DNA of 64,000 bases from contig NZ_JAKGAR010000002.1 of NCBI RefSeq assembly GCF_021532625.1, forward strand, positions 434,001 to 498,000, read 5' to 3'. The notes below the pieces were generated by a model, which was not told the DNA's origin, did not search any database, and saw only the letters and a list, made by a program, of their open reading frames with translations. Each line of letters opens with the position of its first letter. The stretch's first letter is position 1. A program made the position numbers and the translations under genes. This document shows positions 7,925 through 16,309 of this stretch, in pieces. Origin of the DNA: Octadecabacter algicola (GTDB taxonomy: Bacteria > Pseudomonadota > Alphaproteobacteria > Rhodobacterales > Rhodobacteraceae).

Positions 7925-8698
7925 TTAGACGTGGCCGATCCCACTTAGGAACTCATTCAGCTTGGCTGCAATATCTTCTGGGTGGGTGACAGTCGCGATA
8001 TGGCCTGCGCCATGGATCAGGTGAAACTGCGATCCGGGCACAAGATCAGTGGTCTCGCGTACAAGGTCAGGGGGCGTTGCTTTATCTCCGTTGCCGCACA
8101 TACCCAAAGTCGGAAGGCGCAAACCTGACGTTGGCGTGTAAAAATCAGTTCCGGCAAGGGCCTCGCATGTGGCGGCGTAGCCTTCTGGATTGACTTGCAA
8201 CAACCATTCTTTCAGCTCTTTGCTGTCATCGCCTGCGTTCCAGCGATCCATGGTGCTGTCTACGACGGCCTGAATCCCTTTTTCGCGCACGGCCTTGGCG
8301 CGCTCGTGCCATGGTTCAGGTTGGCCGACTTTTGCGGCTGAGGCGATCATCACCATGCCACGAACAAGATCGAGACGTTTAACAGCCAGCCCTTGCGCAA
8401 CCATTCCGCCAACGGACAGGCCGACAAAAACCACATCCCGCAGATCGAGTGCATCACAAACCGCTTCGGCATCCGAGATCAGCGTCCCCATGCTGTAGGG
8501 ACCTTCAGGGGCGTCCGATTGGCCGTGCCCGCGCAGGTCGTAACGCACAGATCGATAGTTTGGCAGGCGATCCACCACCCCATCCCAGACATGATGATCA
8601 AGGCCAAGACAATGAGAAAACACCAACGTCGGGCCACTGCCGCTTTCGGTGGCAAATAGAGTCGCGCCTTTTGCGTTTATCTTATGCGTTTTCGTCAT
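7925..8698 (-). CDS. Alpha/beta hydrolase, 3-oxoadipate enol-lactonase-like (PcaD family)
   Basis: A 257-residue alpha/beta hydrolase with nucleophile Ser95 in GLSVGG, the oxyanion segment SHCLGLDHHVW, an Asp in GNGDKATP and His233 in HGAGHIA. The HCLG and DLRGHGQSD segments are the ones usual in PcaD, which opens beta-ketoadipate enol-lactone in protocatechuate degradation. No other pca gene is in the window, so the role could equally be another small-ester or lactone hydrolysis. The start codon lies inside the end of the upstream EEP gene (17-base overlap), indicating coupling. Confidence 0.75.
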   Translation of the reverse strand: MTKTHKINAKGATLFATESGSGPTLVFSHCLGLDHHVWDGVVDRLPNYRSVRYDLRGHGQSDAPEGPYSMGTLISDAEAVCDALDLRDVVFVGLSVGGMVAQGLAVKRLDLVRGMVMIASAAKVGQPEPWHERAKAVREKGIQAVVDSTMDRWNAGDDSKELKEWLLQVNPEGYAATCEALAGTDFYTPTSGLRLPTLGMCGNGDKATPPDLVRETTDLVPGSQFHLIHGAGHIATVTHPEDIAAKLNEFLSGIGHV

Positions 8699-9902
8699 CG
8701 CCCATCACCATATGTGCGATGATCTGGCCGTGATCTGACGCGAGCTTGTTATATGGCGCTTCGGGGTGGGACCCGTCGGTGATGTGGTCATTCAGCACCG
8801 AGAAATACTCCATCTCGCCGAGTTTGGCCGCATAATCGGGGTGAAAATGGCGCGACATGTAAATCTGGTCAATCGATTCATAAGTGCCGCCAAATGCCGA
8901 AGTATAGACCATGTCGCGCGCTGATTTTCGCACGAACATCTTTTCAGCCGAATGCAGGCGGACACGGTTGATGTCTTCTGTGATCTGTTCGTTTTCTGCC
9001 TTGGTATAACGATCCTGAGGGGTCTTGGCGTCGTGACGCAGCATCCAAGAGTAGTTCTTGAATGGTGTTTCGCCGGAAATGATTTCCGAGCTGACTGCAT
9101 GTTCGCCGTCGTTGAAATCCCCGAGCACCATCACAGGGTTGCCGGCCTCTAGTTCTTTGATGATTTCTGCGCGCAGAACCCATGCTTCTGCCATGCGACG
9201 CAACGCGGCCCGCAATGCACCCAGTGCGCGGGTGGTCGGGTCGTATTTGGTCAGGTCTGCGGCGGGCGGAAAATCTGCGCCAGCTGGTTTCTGATGTTCG
9301 CCAAGCTTGGACTTCAGGTGACAGTTGAACACTGTGATGACGGCACCGCCAACAGGGATACGCGCCTTTAGGATTGGTCGTGAAAGGCGGCGTAGCCGGT
9401 AGTAGCCCGCATCATCATCACCATCCGCACCGCGCAACGCAGAAAATGGAATGTCGACTGGTTCGGGAAGATCTTGCATGACTTCGGGCGTGCCGACAAA
9501 GCCAAACCGTGACAGGATCGCAACGCCCGGTCTGCGTTGGCCCGGTTCGCCGTCAGCGACATTGGGGGCGACGGCAAGCGCGCCTTTGCCCTCAAAGTAG
9601 GGCGTATAGGCCAAGCGGCGAAAGATCGCGCGACGGTGGTATCGTTTGGATTCGTCAGGCACAGAGGCGTCATTGGATGCTTGACCACGCAAGTCGGTTT
9701 CAGTGATGACGTCGCGCAAATCGCCTTCGTCAAAGATCTCTTGAAAACCGACGATGTCCGCGTCCATGGTCAGAAGCTGATCTGCCATCCAGTCCAGTTT
9801 CCACGCATGTTCTTCGGGCGTGTATTTCATGAACTTGTAGTATTCCTGATCGGGTCCGATCAGGTTTTTGACATTGAAACTGGCGATGGTGAAACGGGTC
9901 AT
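8682..9902 (-). CDS. Endonuclease/exonuclease/phosphatase family protein
   Basis: A 406-residue DNase I-like fold protein. Motifs in order are IASFNVKNL (metal-binding Asn) at the N terminus, VGFQEIF (catalytic Glu) at about 50-56, NCHLKSK, LGDFND, and near the C terminus ASDHGQIIAHM with the Asp-His pair. The frame is open to 10043, but conserved sequence starts exactly at the ATG at 9902. No signal peptide is seen, so it is probably cytoplasmic. It overlaps the downstream hydrolase by 17 bases. Its substrate is unknown. A 50-60 residue insertion relative to compact family members precedes LGDFND. Confidence 0.8.
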   Translation of the reverse strand: MTRFTIASFNVKNLIGPDQEYYKFMKYTPEEHAWKLDWMADQLLTMDADIVGFQEIFDEGDLRDVITETDLRGQASNDASVPDESKRYHRRAIFRRLAYTPYFEGKGALAVAPNVADGEPGQRRPGVAILSRFGFVGTPEVMQDLPEPVDIPFSALRGADGDDDAGYYRLRRLSRPILKARIPVGGAVITVFNCHLKSKLGEHQKPAGADFPPAADLTKYDPTTRALGALRAALRRMAEAWVLRAEIIKELEAGNPVMVLGDFNDGEHAVSSEIISGETPFKNYSWMLRHDAKTPQDRYTKAENEQITEDINRVRLHSAEKMFVRKSARDMVYTSAFGGTYESIDQIYMSRHFHPDYAAKLGEMEYFSVLNDHITDGSHPEAPYNKLASDHGQIIAHMVMGDDENA

Positions 9903-9966
9903 GGAACAGCTTTCATTAGGATAAGACAGGCGGAGCCCCGATTTAAGAGCCCAAGGAAAAGCAGGG

Positions 9967-10950
9967 TTAGGACAAGGTGTCCAGTGCGCGCATGAACTGC
10001 GTCGGGTCAACATTGCCGCCTGATATGGTGACGATGACCGCATCCCCGTCGATACCGTTGGACCGATAAAGCGCCGCTGCTAGCGCCGCAGCTCCGCCGG
10101 GTTCCGCGACAAGCTTTAGACGTAAGAAGGCCTGTGCCATAGCGCGCAAAGCTTCATCTTCAGAGATCGCAAGCCCTGGCCCGCACAACCGTTTCATAAT
10201 CGGGAATGTCAGATCGCCTGCTTGGGGGGTGATAATGGCATCGCAAATGTTGCCTGATGCTGCGGTGTTACGCTCAATCCTGCCTGAGCGCAGCGATCGT
10301 GCAACATCATCAAATTCTTCAGGCTCAACAGGGCGGATGCGTAAGGTCGGGGCGTCTGCTTCACAGGCCAAAGCGATGCCCGATGTCAGGCCACCACCGC
10401 CGCAACACACCAGCACATCGGCATTCTTGATCCCAAGTGCGTTGGCGTCTTCGGCGATTTCAAGCCCACAGGTGCCTTGCCCGGCAATGACCAAAGGTTC
10501 GTCGAACGGCTTGATCAGGGTCAGCCCGCGTTCATTGGCCAGTCGGGCACCGATTTCGTCACGATCTTCGGTGTCACGATCATAAAGAACGACTTCGGCA
10601 CCAAGGGCGCGCGTGTTGTTGATTTTCAACTGGGGTGCGTCTGCGGGCATGATGATCACGGATGAGGTCCCATGACGGGCGGCGGCCAGTGCGACGCCTT
10701 GGGCGTGGTTGCCAGACGAAAACGCAATGACGCCTCGGGCGCGGATCGCCGGATCAAGTGCTGAGAGGGCGGACCAGCCGCCGCGAAACTTGAAGGAACC
10801 CGTGTGCTGAAGGCATTCGGGTTTTACAAATACCTTGCGGCCCGCAATCTCATCGAGGAACGGCGAAGACAGCAAAGGCGTGCGACGTGCGTGCCCGCTC
10901 AGGCGAACAGCTGCGTCGCGGATCATGTCGATGTTGCAGGCTTCGCTCAT
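9967..10950 (-). CDS. PLP-dependent threonine/serine dehydratase family protein
   Basis: A 327-residue fold-type II PLP enzyme. Lys54 in GSFKFRGG forms the Schiff base, SSGNHAQG binds the cofactor ring, and CCGGGGLTSG holds its phosphate. There is no C-terminal ACT domain, so it is the short, catabolic type. Family members deaminate threonine or serine, or act as serine racemase or hydroxyaspartate dehydratase. The sequence does not separate these. It overlaps the alpha/beta hydrolase by 4 bases (ATGA), inside a run of closely packed minus-strand genes. Confidence 0.85.
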   Translation of the reverse strand: MSEACNIDMIRDAAVRLSGHARRTPLLSSPFLDEIAGRKVFVKPECLQHTGSFKFRGGWSALSALDPAIRARGVIAFSSGNHAQGVALAAARHGTSSVIIMPADAPQLKINNTRALGAEVVLYDRDTEDRDEIGARLANERGLTLIKPFDEPLVIAGQGTCGLEIAEDANALGIKNADVLVCCGGGGLTSGIALACEADAPTLRIRPVEPEEFDDVARSLRSGRIERNTAASGNICDAIITPQAGDLTFPIMKRLCGPGLAISEDEALRAMAQAFLRLKLVAEPGGAAALAAALYRSNGIDGDAVIVTISGGNVDPTQFMRALDTLS

Positions 10951-11771
10951 AGGTCTTGTATCCAGTCTTGTAGAACGGAAATGGATTCCGGTTCGTCTAG
11001 AAATGGCACATGGCCACGGCCCAGCACTGTGGCGGCATGGGCATCGGGGCGTCGGTTACGCATTTCATCAAAGGCTGCTGCGGACAGCAGGTCAGAAGCA
11101 TCACCGCGTAAGAATGCCAATGGCAATCCTGCCATCGCGTCAAACACCGGCCACAAGTCGGGCGCGAGGTTGGTGCTGGCGGCCAAAACGGTGTCGGCCA
11201 GTTTAGGATCATAATTGATCAAAAGGCCCGCGTCCGTTTGCGTGTAGTGATTGCGGACTTCTGTTTGCCAGCGTTCCATTGGAACGCCCTTGAAATGCGA
11301 CCACGCCTTGGCGCGAAATTGCGCCGCTTCGTCGTGTGTTCTCTGGGCGGGGTTACGACCGATGTAGTCTTTGATGACGCTCAAGCCGGCGGCTTCGATT
11401 TCTGGGCCAATGTCATTGAGAGCCACGCCGAGCAGGCGATCCTTAGCCGTCGCCGCAAGCACCATTGCGATAAGCCCGCCACGCGACGTGCCCAGCACTG
11501 CGGCTTTGTCGATGCTAAGGTGGTCAAGTAATGCGAGGGCATCCATGCCTTCTTGCGGGATTGTATAGCTCGCCGGATCGGCCCAATCAGACTGGCCGCG
11601 CCCGCGATAATCCATTCGGATAAGTCGAATTCCGCGTTTCAGTAAATGTGGGGCGACATGGTCGAAGTCATGGGTATTGCGAGTCAGGCCAGCGAGAGCC
11701 AGAACAGGCAAGCCTGTTCCCTCGTCAGTGAAATAAAGTTGGGTTCCGTCGGCGGTCGTAAACTTGGGCAT
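10947..11771 (-). CDS. Alpha/beta hydrolase
   Basis: A 274-residue alpha/beta hydrolase with the nucleophile elbow GTSRGG, the DYRGRGQSD strand-4 motif, an Asp in LRGDASD and a terminal His in GRGHVPFLDEPE. The sequence resembles lactone or ester hydrolases of the epoxide-hydrolase-like group. No substrate can be assigned. It overlaps the HAD protein upstream by 1 base and the dehydratase downstream by 4, so the three are very likely one operon. Confidence 0.8.
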   Translation of the reverse strand: MPKFTTADGTQLYFTDEGTGLPVLALAGLTRNTHDFDHVAPHLLKRGIRLIRMDYRGRGQSDWADPASYTIPQEGMDALALLDHLSIDKAAVLGTSRGGLIAMVLAATAKDRLLGVALNDIGPEIEAAGLSVIKDYIGRNPAQRTHDEAAQFRAKAWSHFKGVPMERWQTEVRNHYTQTDAGLLINYDPKLADTVLAASTNLAPDLWPVFDAMAGLPLAFLRGDASDLLSAAAFDEMRNRRPDAHAATVLGRGHVPFLDEPESISVLQDWIQDL

Positions 11772-12448
11772 CAGACCAGATCAGGGATCGTTTTCAGGTC
11801 TTTAAGGGTGCGATGAGGTGTGGCCCACAGACGGTCTTGGGGTTTGTCGTCGCGATTAACCCAAACCGTCGCAAAACCGTAACCTGCCGCGCCAGCTGCG
11901 TCCCAACCATTGGACGATGCGAACAATACTTCGGATTGGGCGACATCAAAGCGATCCCAAACTAGGTCATAGACGAGATTGTGAGGCTTGTAGATTTGCA
12001 CCTCTTCGACGCTGAGAACATCATCAAGGTATTCGCCGATACCAGCAGAACGCACAGCATTAACCAGCATATCGGGCGATCCATTGGATAAGATCGCGAC
12101 GTTCATGTCTTTCTCTTTCAGTGCTTTCAACATGGCGGGCACTTCGGGAAAGGCGGGAAGTTCCTTGTAGACCGAAAGAAGTTTGGCCCGCAGCGCGTTG
12201 TCTGCAAGACCGTTGTTTTCCATTGCCCAATCCAGCGAATCTTGGGTGACTTGCCAGAACGGGATATGGCGACCCGAGATGGCACGCAGCCATGAGTATT
12301 CGAGCTGCTTGGCGCGCCAATCCGCCGATAAACTGCCCCAAACCGCTGCCAATTGCGCCTGTCCCGGTTCTTTGGCGACGTTGCGGGCGGCTGCGCCCAC
12401 GTCAAACAAGGTGCCGTAAGCGTCGAAAATGCAGGTGTTTATGGTCAT
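11771..12448 (-). CDS. Haloacid dehalogenase, type II
   Basis: A 225-residue HAD-superfamily protein with nucleophile Asp9 in FDAYGTLFD, the motif II segment LSNGSPDM, a Lys in YKPHNLVYD and motif IV SSNGWDAAGA. This exact set (DAYGTLFD plus SSNxWDxxGA) is characteristic of L-2-haloacid dehalogenases, which hydrolyse 2-haloalkanoates such as those made by marine algae. It is the first gene of the overlapping unit with the alpha/beta hydrolase and the PLP enzyme. The unit could process a haloacid to a hydroxyacid and onward, but that is inference. Confidence 0.85.
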   Translation of the reverse strand: MTINTCIFDAYGTLFDVGAAARNVAKEPGQAQLAAVWGSLSADWRAKQLEYSWLRAISGRHIPFWQVTQDSLDWAMENNGLADNALRAKLLSVYKELPAFPEVPAMLKALKEKDMNVAILSNGSPDMLVNAVRSAGIGEYLDDVLSVEEVQIYKPHNLVYDLVWDRFDVAQSEVLFASSNGWDAAGAAGYGFATVWVNRDDKPQDRLWATPHRTLKDLKTIPDLV

Positions 12449-12526
12449 GGGAACCCTTTCAGTTGTAGGTAGCTTGGCATGGGCGGATAGCGTTTGGAAC
12501 CCTCAATAGGGCGGAAGTTTTAGGCG

Positions 12527-12922
12527 TTATAACCGATAGGTAAGTGCCGCGCGGATCAATGGTGTGATCTCCGCTAGTGGAATAGGCATATCTGGCGACA
12601 AGTGGACGGCGCGATTGCCATCGAATTTCATCTCAGGTGGAGCGAGTGCGCGGTAGTCCGACATGACCGTGGTTTGGCAATGAGTGAAAACCGCCAAATG
12701 ACCAGATTTGGTTGTGCCCAACCGAATGGGGGTGCCGGCCTTTGTATCAGGTGTTGCATAGGACGGCTGACCCCACTTTAGCGTTTCTTCAATGCGGCCA
12801 ACTGGCAAGGCATGAGCTTGTTCAAAGATCAGCGTGCGGATGGCTAACAACCCTGCGCGGTGGTTGTCTTGCATATCGTCAAATGCGGCGCTGACGGCGC
12901 TGGTTTGAAACGGCTGTTGCAT
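12527..12922 (-). CDS. DUF1801 domain-containing protein
   Basis: A 131-residue cytoplasmic protein of the DUF1801 (YdhG-like) family, recognised by the helical start and by ETLKWGQPSY followed by TPIRLG and a C-terminal LIRAALTY helix. Function is unknown, and a small-molecule or iron-binding fold is suggested for relatives. The frame is open to 13048 but would overlap the FKBP gene on the other strand. The ATG at 12922 starts the conserved region. It is divergent from the FKBP gene at 13014. Confidence 0.75.
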   Translation of the reverse strand: MQQPFQTSAVSAAFDDMQDNHRAGLLAIRTLIFEQAHALPVGRIEETLKWGQPSYATPDTKAGTPIRLGTTKSGHLAVFTHCQTTVMSDYRALAPPEMKFDGNRAVHLSPDMPIPLAEITPLIRAALTYRL

Positions 12923-13013
12923 AGGACGAGCGTCGCGCAAGAGGCGCTGATTTGCAATCCCGTGGGCCGATTGGTAGGCAGCCGCCAAATTAATCACGCT
13001 AAAGGATAGCACC

Positions 13014-13451
13014 ATGAGCCAAGTTAAATCAGGCGATACCGTTTCCATTCACTACACGGGCACATTGACCGACGGCAGCACGTTTGATTCCAGCGAAGGG
13101 CGCGATCCTTTGGAATTCGTCGTTGGGTCCGGTCAGATCATTCCTGGTTTGGACAAGGCGATCCCTGGCATGGCCGTAGGCGATAAAAAAGTTGTCGAAA
13201 TCCCATGCGCTGAGGCCTATGGCGAAAGCAATCCTGCGAACCGTCAGTCCATCCCTCGTGAACAAATTCCAGCAGAAATTCCGTTGGCAATGGGGCTGAC
13301 ATTGCAGATGCAATCACCTGACGGTCAGCACGTAATGCCAGTTACCGTCGTTGAGATGACTGAAGAAGAAGTGACGTTGGATGCCAACCATGCGCTCGCA
13401 GGCAAAGACCTGACATTCGCGATCGAGCTGACGTCAATTAAGGCGAGCTAA
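13014..13451 (+). CDS. FKBP-type peptidyl-prolyl cis-trans isomerase, SlyD-like
   Basis: A 145-residue protein of the SlyD/FkpB type. An FKBP half (VSIHYTGTL, then PLEFVVGSGQIIPGLDKAIPG) is interrupted by the insert-in-flap chaperone domain (residues about 70-120), and the FKBP fold closes with LDANHALAGKDLTF. It lacks the His-rich metal-binding tail of E. coli SlyD and any signal peptide, so it is a cytosolic folding helper and prolyl isomerase. It is a single gene, ending in a strong hairpin at 13469-13502 shared with the convergent gene. Confidence 0.92.
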   Translation: MSQVKSGDTVSIHYTGTLTDGSTFDSSEGRDPLEFVVGSGQIIPGLDKAIPGMAVGDKKVVEIPCAEAYGESNPANRQSIPREQIPAEIPLAMGLTLQMQSPDGQHVMPVTVVEMTEEEVTLDANHALAGKDLTFAIELTSIKAS

Positions 13452-13468
13452 ACCGTTGGTCTTCAGAC

Positions 13469-13502
13469 AAACGGGCTGCGCAGATCAGCGCGGCCCGTTT
13501 GC
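13469..13502. terminator. Hairpin terminator between convergent genes
   Basis: CAAACGGGC pairs with GCCCGTTTG, and inside the loop GCGC pairs with GCGC around AGATCA. It lies 17 bases past the FKBP stop and just before the stop of the M50 gene, so it can act in both directions. Confidence 0.75.
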
Positions 13503-13516
13503 GTTAGAGGGTTGGT

Positions 13517-14314
13517 TTAGATGAACCGCAAGATGGTCGGCAGCCCACCGACAAAGAGTGCCGCGGCGGTAAACAGCCATGCACCTAGGCAAAGCAGGGC
13601 GCGCTGCTTGGACATCCGGCGATAGGGCGCACGACCATCGCCGCCGCCAGTCTGCATCATGTGCTGAACCGTCATGAGGACAATGAAAATCAGAAAAATA
13701 CGTTGCGACAAGAGCGCGATCAATCCGATCAATGCGGCTGAGGTCGCGAAGATGTAAAACGGTGCGCGGTCGTGGAATACAGAGGTGATGCTGGCCGTCA
13801 GGCGCCCTCCGTCTAATGGCCAGATCGGCAGTAGGTTAAAGAAGTTCAACGCGCCGCAAATGCTGGCAAATGTCATCAACGGACCATAAGCGGCAGGCAT
13901 CACATTGATCGACATCCCAGCCAATCCGTAGGCCAGAACCATAGGGGCGATGCAGATTGCAGGACCCATCAGCGTTATGAAAACGCTTTCTTCTTGCGTG
14001 TCGGGTTCGCGATTTGAAATCGCGTAGCCGCCCAATAACGGGACAAGCCGGAACCGTGCATCATCGTGGCCCGCCACACGGAACGCGGCGACATGTCCAA
14101 ATTCATGGATCACGACAACAAGGATGAGGGACAGCCCAAAGACGGGCCCAAATAGGAACACAGCCAAAATTACGGCCAAAATCGAGATGCCTATGCCTTG
14201 TGGGTCCATACCCAACACGGTCATCTTCGTTCGCGACACCAGACCGCCGCGCAAAGCATAGGCGGTGGCAAGGCACGCAATAATGCCTGCCAAAAGTGTG
14301 ACTGAACCGCTCAT
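13517..14314 (-). CDS. Site-2 protease-like membrane metalloprotein (M50 family)
   Basis: A 265-residue membrane protein with about six hydrophobic segments. The zinc-binding HEFGH motif is at residues 70-74 and the third-ligand segment NLLPIWPLDGG is in a later helix, the order expected of M50 peptidases. There is no PDZ domain, unlike RseP. The members of this short class cleave membrane-embedded substrates or have unknown targets. It is 13 bases downstream of fabI on the same strand and may be cotranscribed. Regulated proteolysis of a membrane substrate is plausible, but the substrate is unknown. Confidence 0.8.
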   Translation of the reverse strand: MSGSVTLLAGIIACLATAYALRGGLVSRTKMTVLGMDPQGIGISILAVILAVFLFGPVFGLSLILVVVIHEFGHVAAFRVAGHDDARFRLVPLLGGYAISNREPDTQEESVFITLMGPAICIAPMVLAYGLAGMSINVMPAAYGPLMTFASICGALNFFNLLPIWPLDGGRLTASITSVFHDRAPFYIFATSAALIGLIALLSQRIFLIFIVLMTVQHMMQTGGGDGRAPYRRMSKQRALLCLGAWLFTAAALFVGGLPTILRFI

Positions 14315-14327
14315 TACGAACCGCCTG

Positions 14328-15119
14328 TTAGGCTAGGTTTTCGAGGGCGGGCATCATCATGACGTGCAGGCCACCATCGACGTGAACGATTTCACCCGTT
14401 GTTGATGCCCCTACGTCAGATGCCAAGTAAACGGCCGTGCCGCCAACTGCGTCAAGGGACGCGTTCTGGCGCATCGGCGCATTGGCCTCGGCGTATTTAA
14501 ACGTGCGACGCGCACCTGCGATTGCGGCACCAGCAAGTGTTTTCATTGGTCCTGGGCTGATCGCGTTAACACGAATACCTTGCGGTCCAAGATCGGCAGC
14601 CAAATAGCGGGTCGCAGATTCAAGGGCGGCTTTGGCAACGCCCATGACGTTGTAATTTGGCGTGATGCGCTGGCTGCCATCATAGGTCAGCGTCAGCAGC
14701 GTGCCGCCGTCTGGCATGATCTGGGACGCACGTTTGGCCACGTCAATAAAGCTGTAGCAGCTGATGGCCATTGAGTTGGTAAAGTTGGCGCGAGTTGTAT
14801 CTGACACGCGACCTGTCAATTCGTTCTTGTCAGAATATGCAATCGCGTGGACCAGAAAATCGATCTTGCCCCACTTGTCTTTCAACGTCTGAAAACAAGT
14901 GTCGAGTGACGCGTCATCCATAACATCCGCTTCGACCAAAGTGTCCGAGCCAACAGATTCAGCAAGTGGCCCAACCCGTTTCAACAACTGTTCGCCCTGA
15001 TAGGAGAACGCCAGTTCCGCGCCAGCCGCATGCATCTGCTTTGCGATGCCCCAAGCAATAGAGCGGTCATTGGCGACCCCCATGATAAGTCCGCGCTTGC
15101 CGTTCATGTCGATGGTCAT
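14328..15119 (-). CDS. fabI: Enoyl-[acyl-carrier-protein] reductase (NADH)
   Basis: A 263-residue FabI, the last reductive step of each fatty-acid elongation round. It has the GVANDRSIAWGIA cofactor motif at 14-26, and the catalytic pair Tyr156 and Lys163 (Y-X6-K) with a further Tyr at 146, as in triclosan-sensitive FabI. Length and motifs are normal. Fatty-acid genes fabB and fabA lie 1.2 to 3.2 kb away on the same strand, separated by the VPLPA-CTERM gene. FabI is one of several enoyl reductases found in this group, and the sequence does not show whether it is the only one here. Confidence 0.95.
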   Translation of the reverse strand: MTIDMNGKRGLIMGVANDRSIAWGIAKQMHAAGAELAFSYQGEQLLKRVGPLAESVGSDTLVEADVMDDASLDTCFQTLKDKWGKIDFLVHAIAYSDKNELTGRVSDTTRANFTNSMAISCYSFIDVAKRASQIMPDGGTLLTLTYDGSQRITPNYNVMGVAKAALESATRYLAADLGPQGIRVNAISPGPMKTLAGAAIAGARRTFKYAEANAPMRQNASLDAVGGTAVYLASDVGASTTGEIVHVDGGLHVMMMPALENLA

Positions 15120-15628
15120 AGCCTGCTCTCCATTAATTAAAGTGGGTTTGCGACGGATTAGGGGGGCGGGTCAAGCTTCCGGTGAGCCAATTGAGACAGT
15201 TATGCTGTGATCGGAGGCCTTGTATAACTTTACGGCTCCCGCCTTTCGTGGCCCGTATTCCAGAATGGCCGCTTCTAGATTTAGGAGTTCTTGCCCTTAC
15301 GGCAGGTCCCGTGGCGAATCGTTGTGCCGTTCGACAAGAATCGGCAGCATCACCGGAAACGTTAGCCGCATTTTTCGCACATTGTTTCGCTTTTTCAAAC
15401 AACTGAGGCCTGGCTGTCATGGAAATCCGTACTCACAATGCCACCTTTATGGGCGATATGGCCTGATCGCTCTCCTCATGCGTGTGCTGGGTTGGAAAAA
15501 TGCTGCATTTTCACGTTTTTTCCTACTTCTGCGTTGCTGCGCTGTCGACGTTAACAATTCTTTAAGGTACTAAAATCGGTGAGGCTCCAATATTGGGGCA
15601 ATGTAACTTGTTATCCATGAGGTACTTT
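15120..15628. other. Gene-free region between fabI and the VPLPA-CTERM gene
   Basis: About 500 bases holding the divergent promoters of fabI and the secreted-protein gene. Open frames here have no recognisable coding character. A 7-1-7 inverted repeat (AAAATGC-T-GCATTTT) lies at 15497-15511. A T- and A-rich stretch at 15551-15580 may carry the rightward promoter. I see no RNA gene. Confidence 0.5.
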
Positions 15629-16207
15629 ATGTTTAAGACAATCGCCGTTGTAGCTGCTCTTGTAAGTGCATCTGCTGCGTCTGCCGCAACCGTTACGTTT
15701 TCGTCTACTGATACGTTCACGGTGAACAACACTACATTCAACGGCTTTTCGGCCGATGTTGACACCGATGTTGGAAGTGCCTCTTTGACTGGGACGCTTT
15801 CCACGTTGTTCGATGATTCAGTTGTGAGAAATGTTTCGCAAACGCAATCCATCGACATTACTGCGACTTACTTGGGTCAAACATTGACGCAAACAGTCGA
15901 CTTCACATTGCGGACACGTAACTTGCTGACCGGCGCACGACCTGGCGCTGCTGGCCAACTTACTCTTGTTGCTCCTGTCGGATTTGATTTTACAGACGGC
16001 ACGTTCACACTTGAAGGCTTCGACAGCGTCGCACGTTGCTTCAACAACTGTCCCACTGGCTCGGTAACGGATAGTGCGGGTGACGTGAATGCGTCATTCG
16101 AAGCTGCGTTGTCTGCTGTTCCGCTTCCTGCGGGCTTCGGCTTCTTGCTTGCCGGCATGGGCGCACTTGGCGTTGCACGTCGTCGTAAGGACGTAACTGC
16201 TGCTTAA
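15629..16207 (+). CDS. Secreted VPLPA-CTERM anchored protein
   Basis: A 192-residue exported protein. An N-terminal signal peptide (FKTIAVVAALVSASAASA) is followed by a Thr/Ser-rich beta-type domain with one Cys pair. The C terminus reads VPLPAGFGFLLAGMGALGVA and then RRRK, the VPLPA-CTERM sorting signal: motif, hydrophobic helix, basic cluster. This signal is processed by an exosortase and is tied to extracellular polysaccharide in Rhodobacterales. The ATG at 15629 has GAGG 6-9 bases upstream. The earlier in-frame starts lack one. The body resembles no family I can name. Exosortase and its partners are not in the window. Confidence 0.85.
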   Translation: MFKTIAVVAALVSASAASAATVTFSSTDTFTVNNTTFNGFSADVDTDVGSASLTGTLSTLFDDSVVRNVSQTQSIDITATYLGQTLTQTVDFTLRTRNLLTGARPGAAGQLTLVAPVGFDFTDGTFTLEGFDSVARCFNNCPTGSVTDSAGDVNASFEAALSAVPLPAGFGFLLAGMGALGVARRRKDVTAA

Positions 16208-16230
16208 TCATCCGCAGCACACCTAATTAG

Positions 16231-16260
16231 AAAAGCCCGCCAATCTTGGCGGGCTTTTTT
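16231..16260 (+). terminator. Rho-independent terminator of the VPLPA-CTERM gene
   Basis: AAGCCCGCC pairs with GGCGGGCTT around AATCTT-like loop bases, followed by TTTTTT. It stands 23 bases beyond the stop. Confidence 0.85.
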
Positions 16261-16309
16261 CTTTTTGCGAAGCGAGATGATGAGGCTGCCAATTGCAACC
16301 TCATACACT

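Noticed and set aside
15133-15420. 95-codon minus-strand frame upstream of fabI
   Set aside because: Composition is arginine/serine/asparagine-rich with no hydrophobic core, and it spans the expected fabI promoter region.
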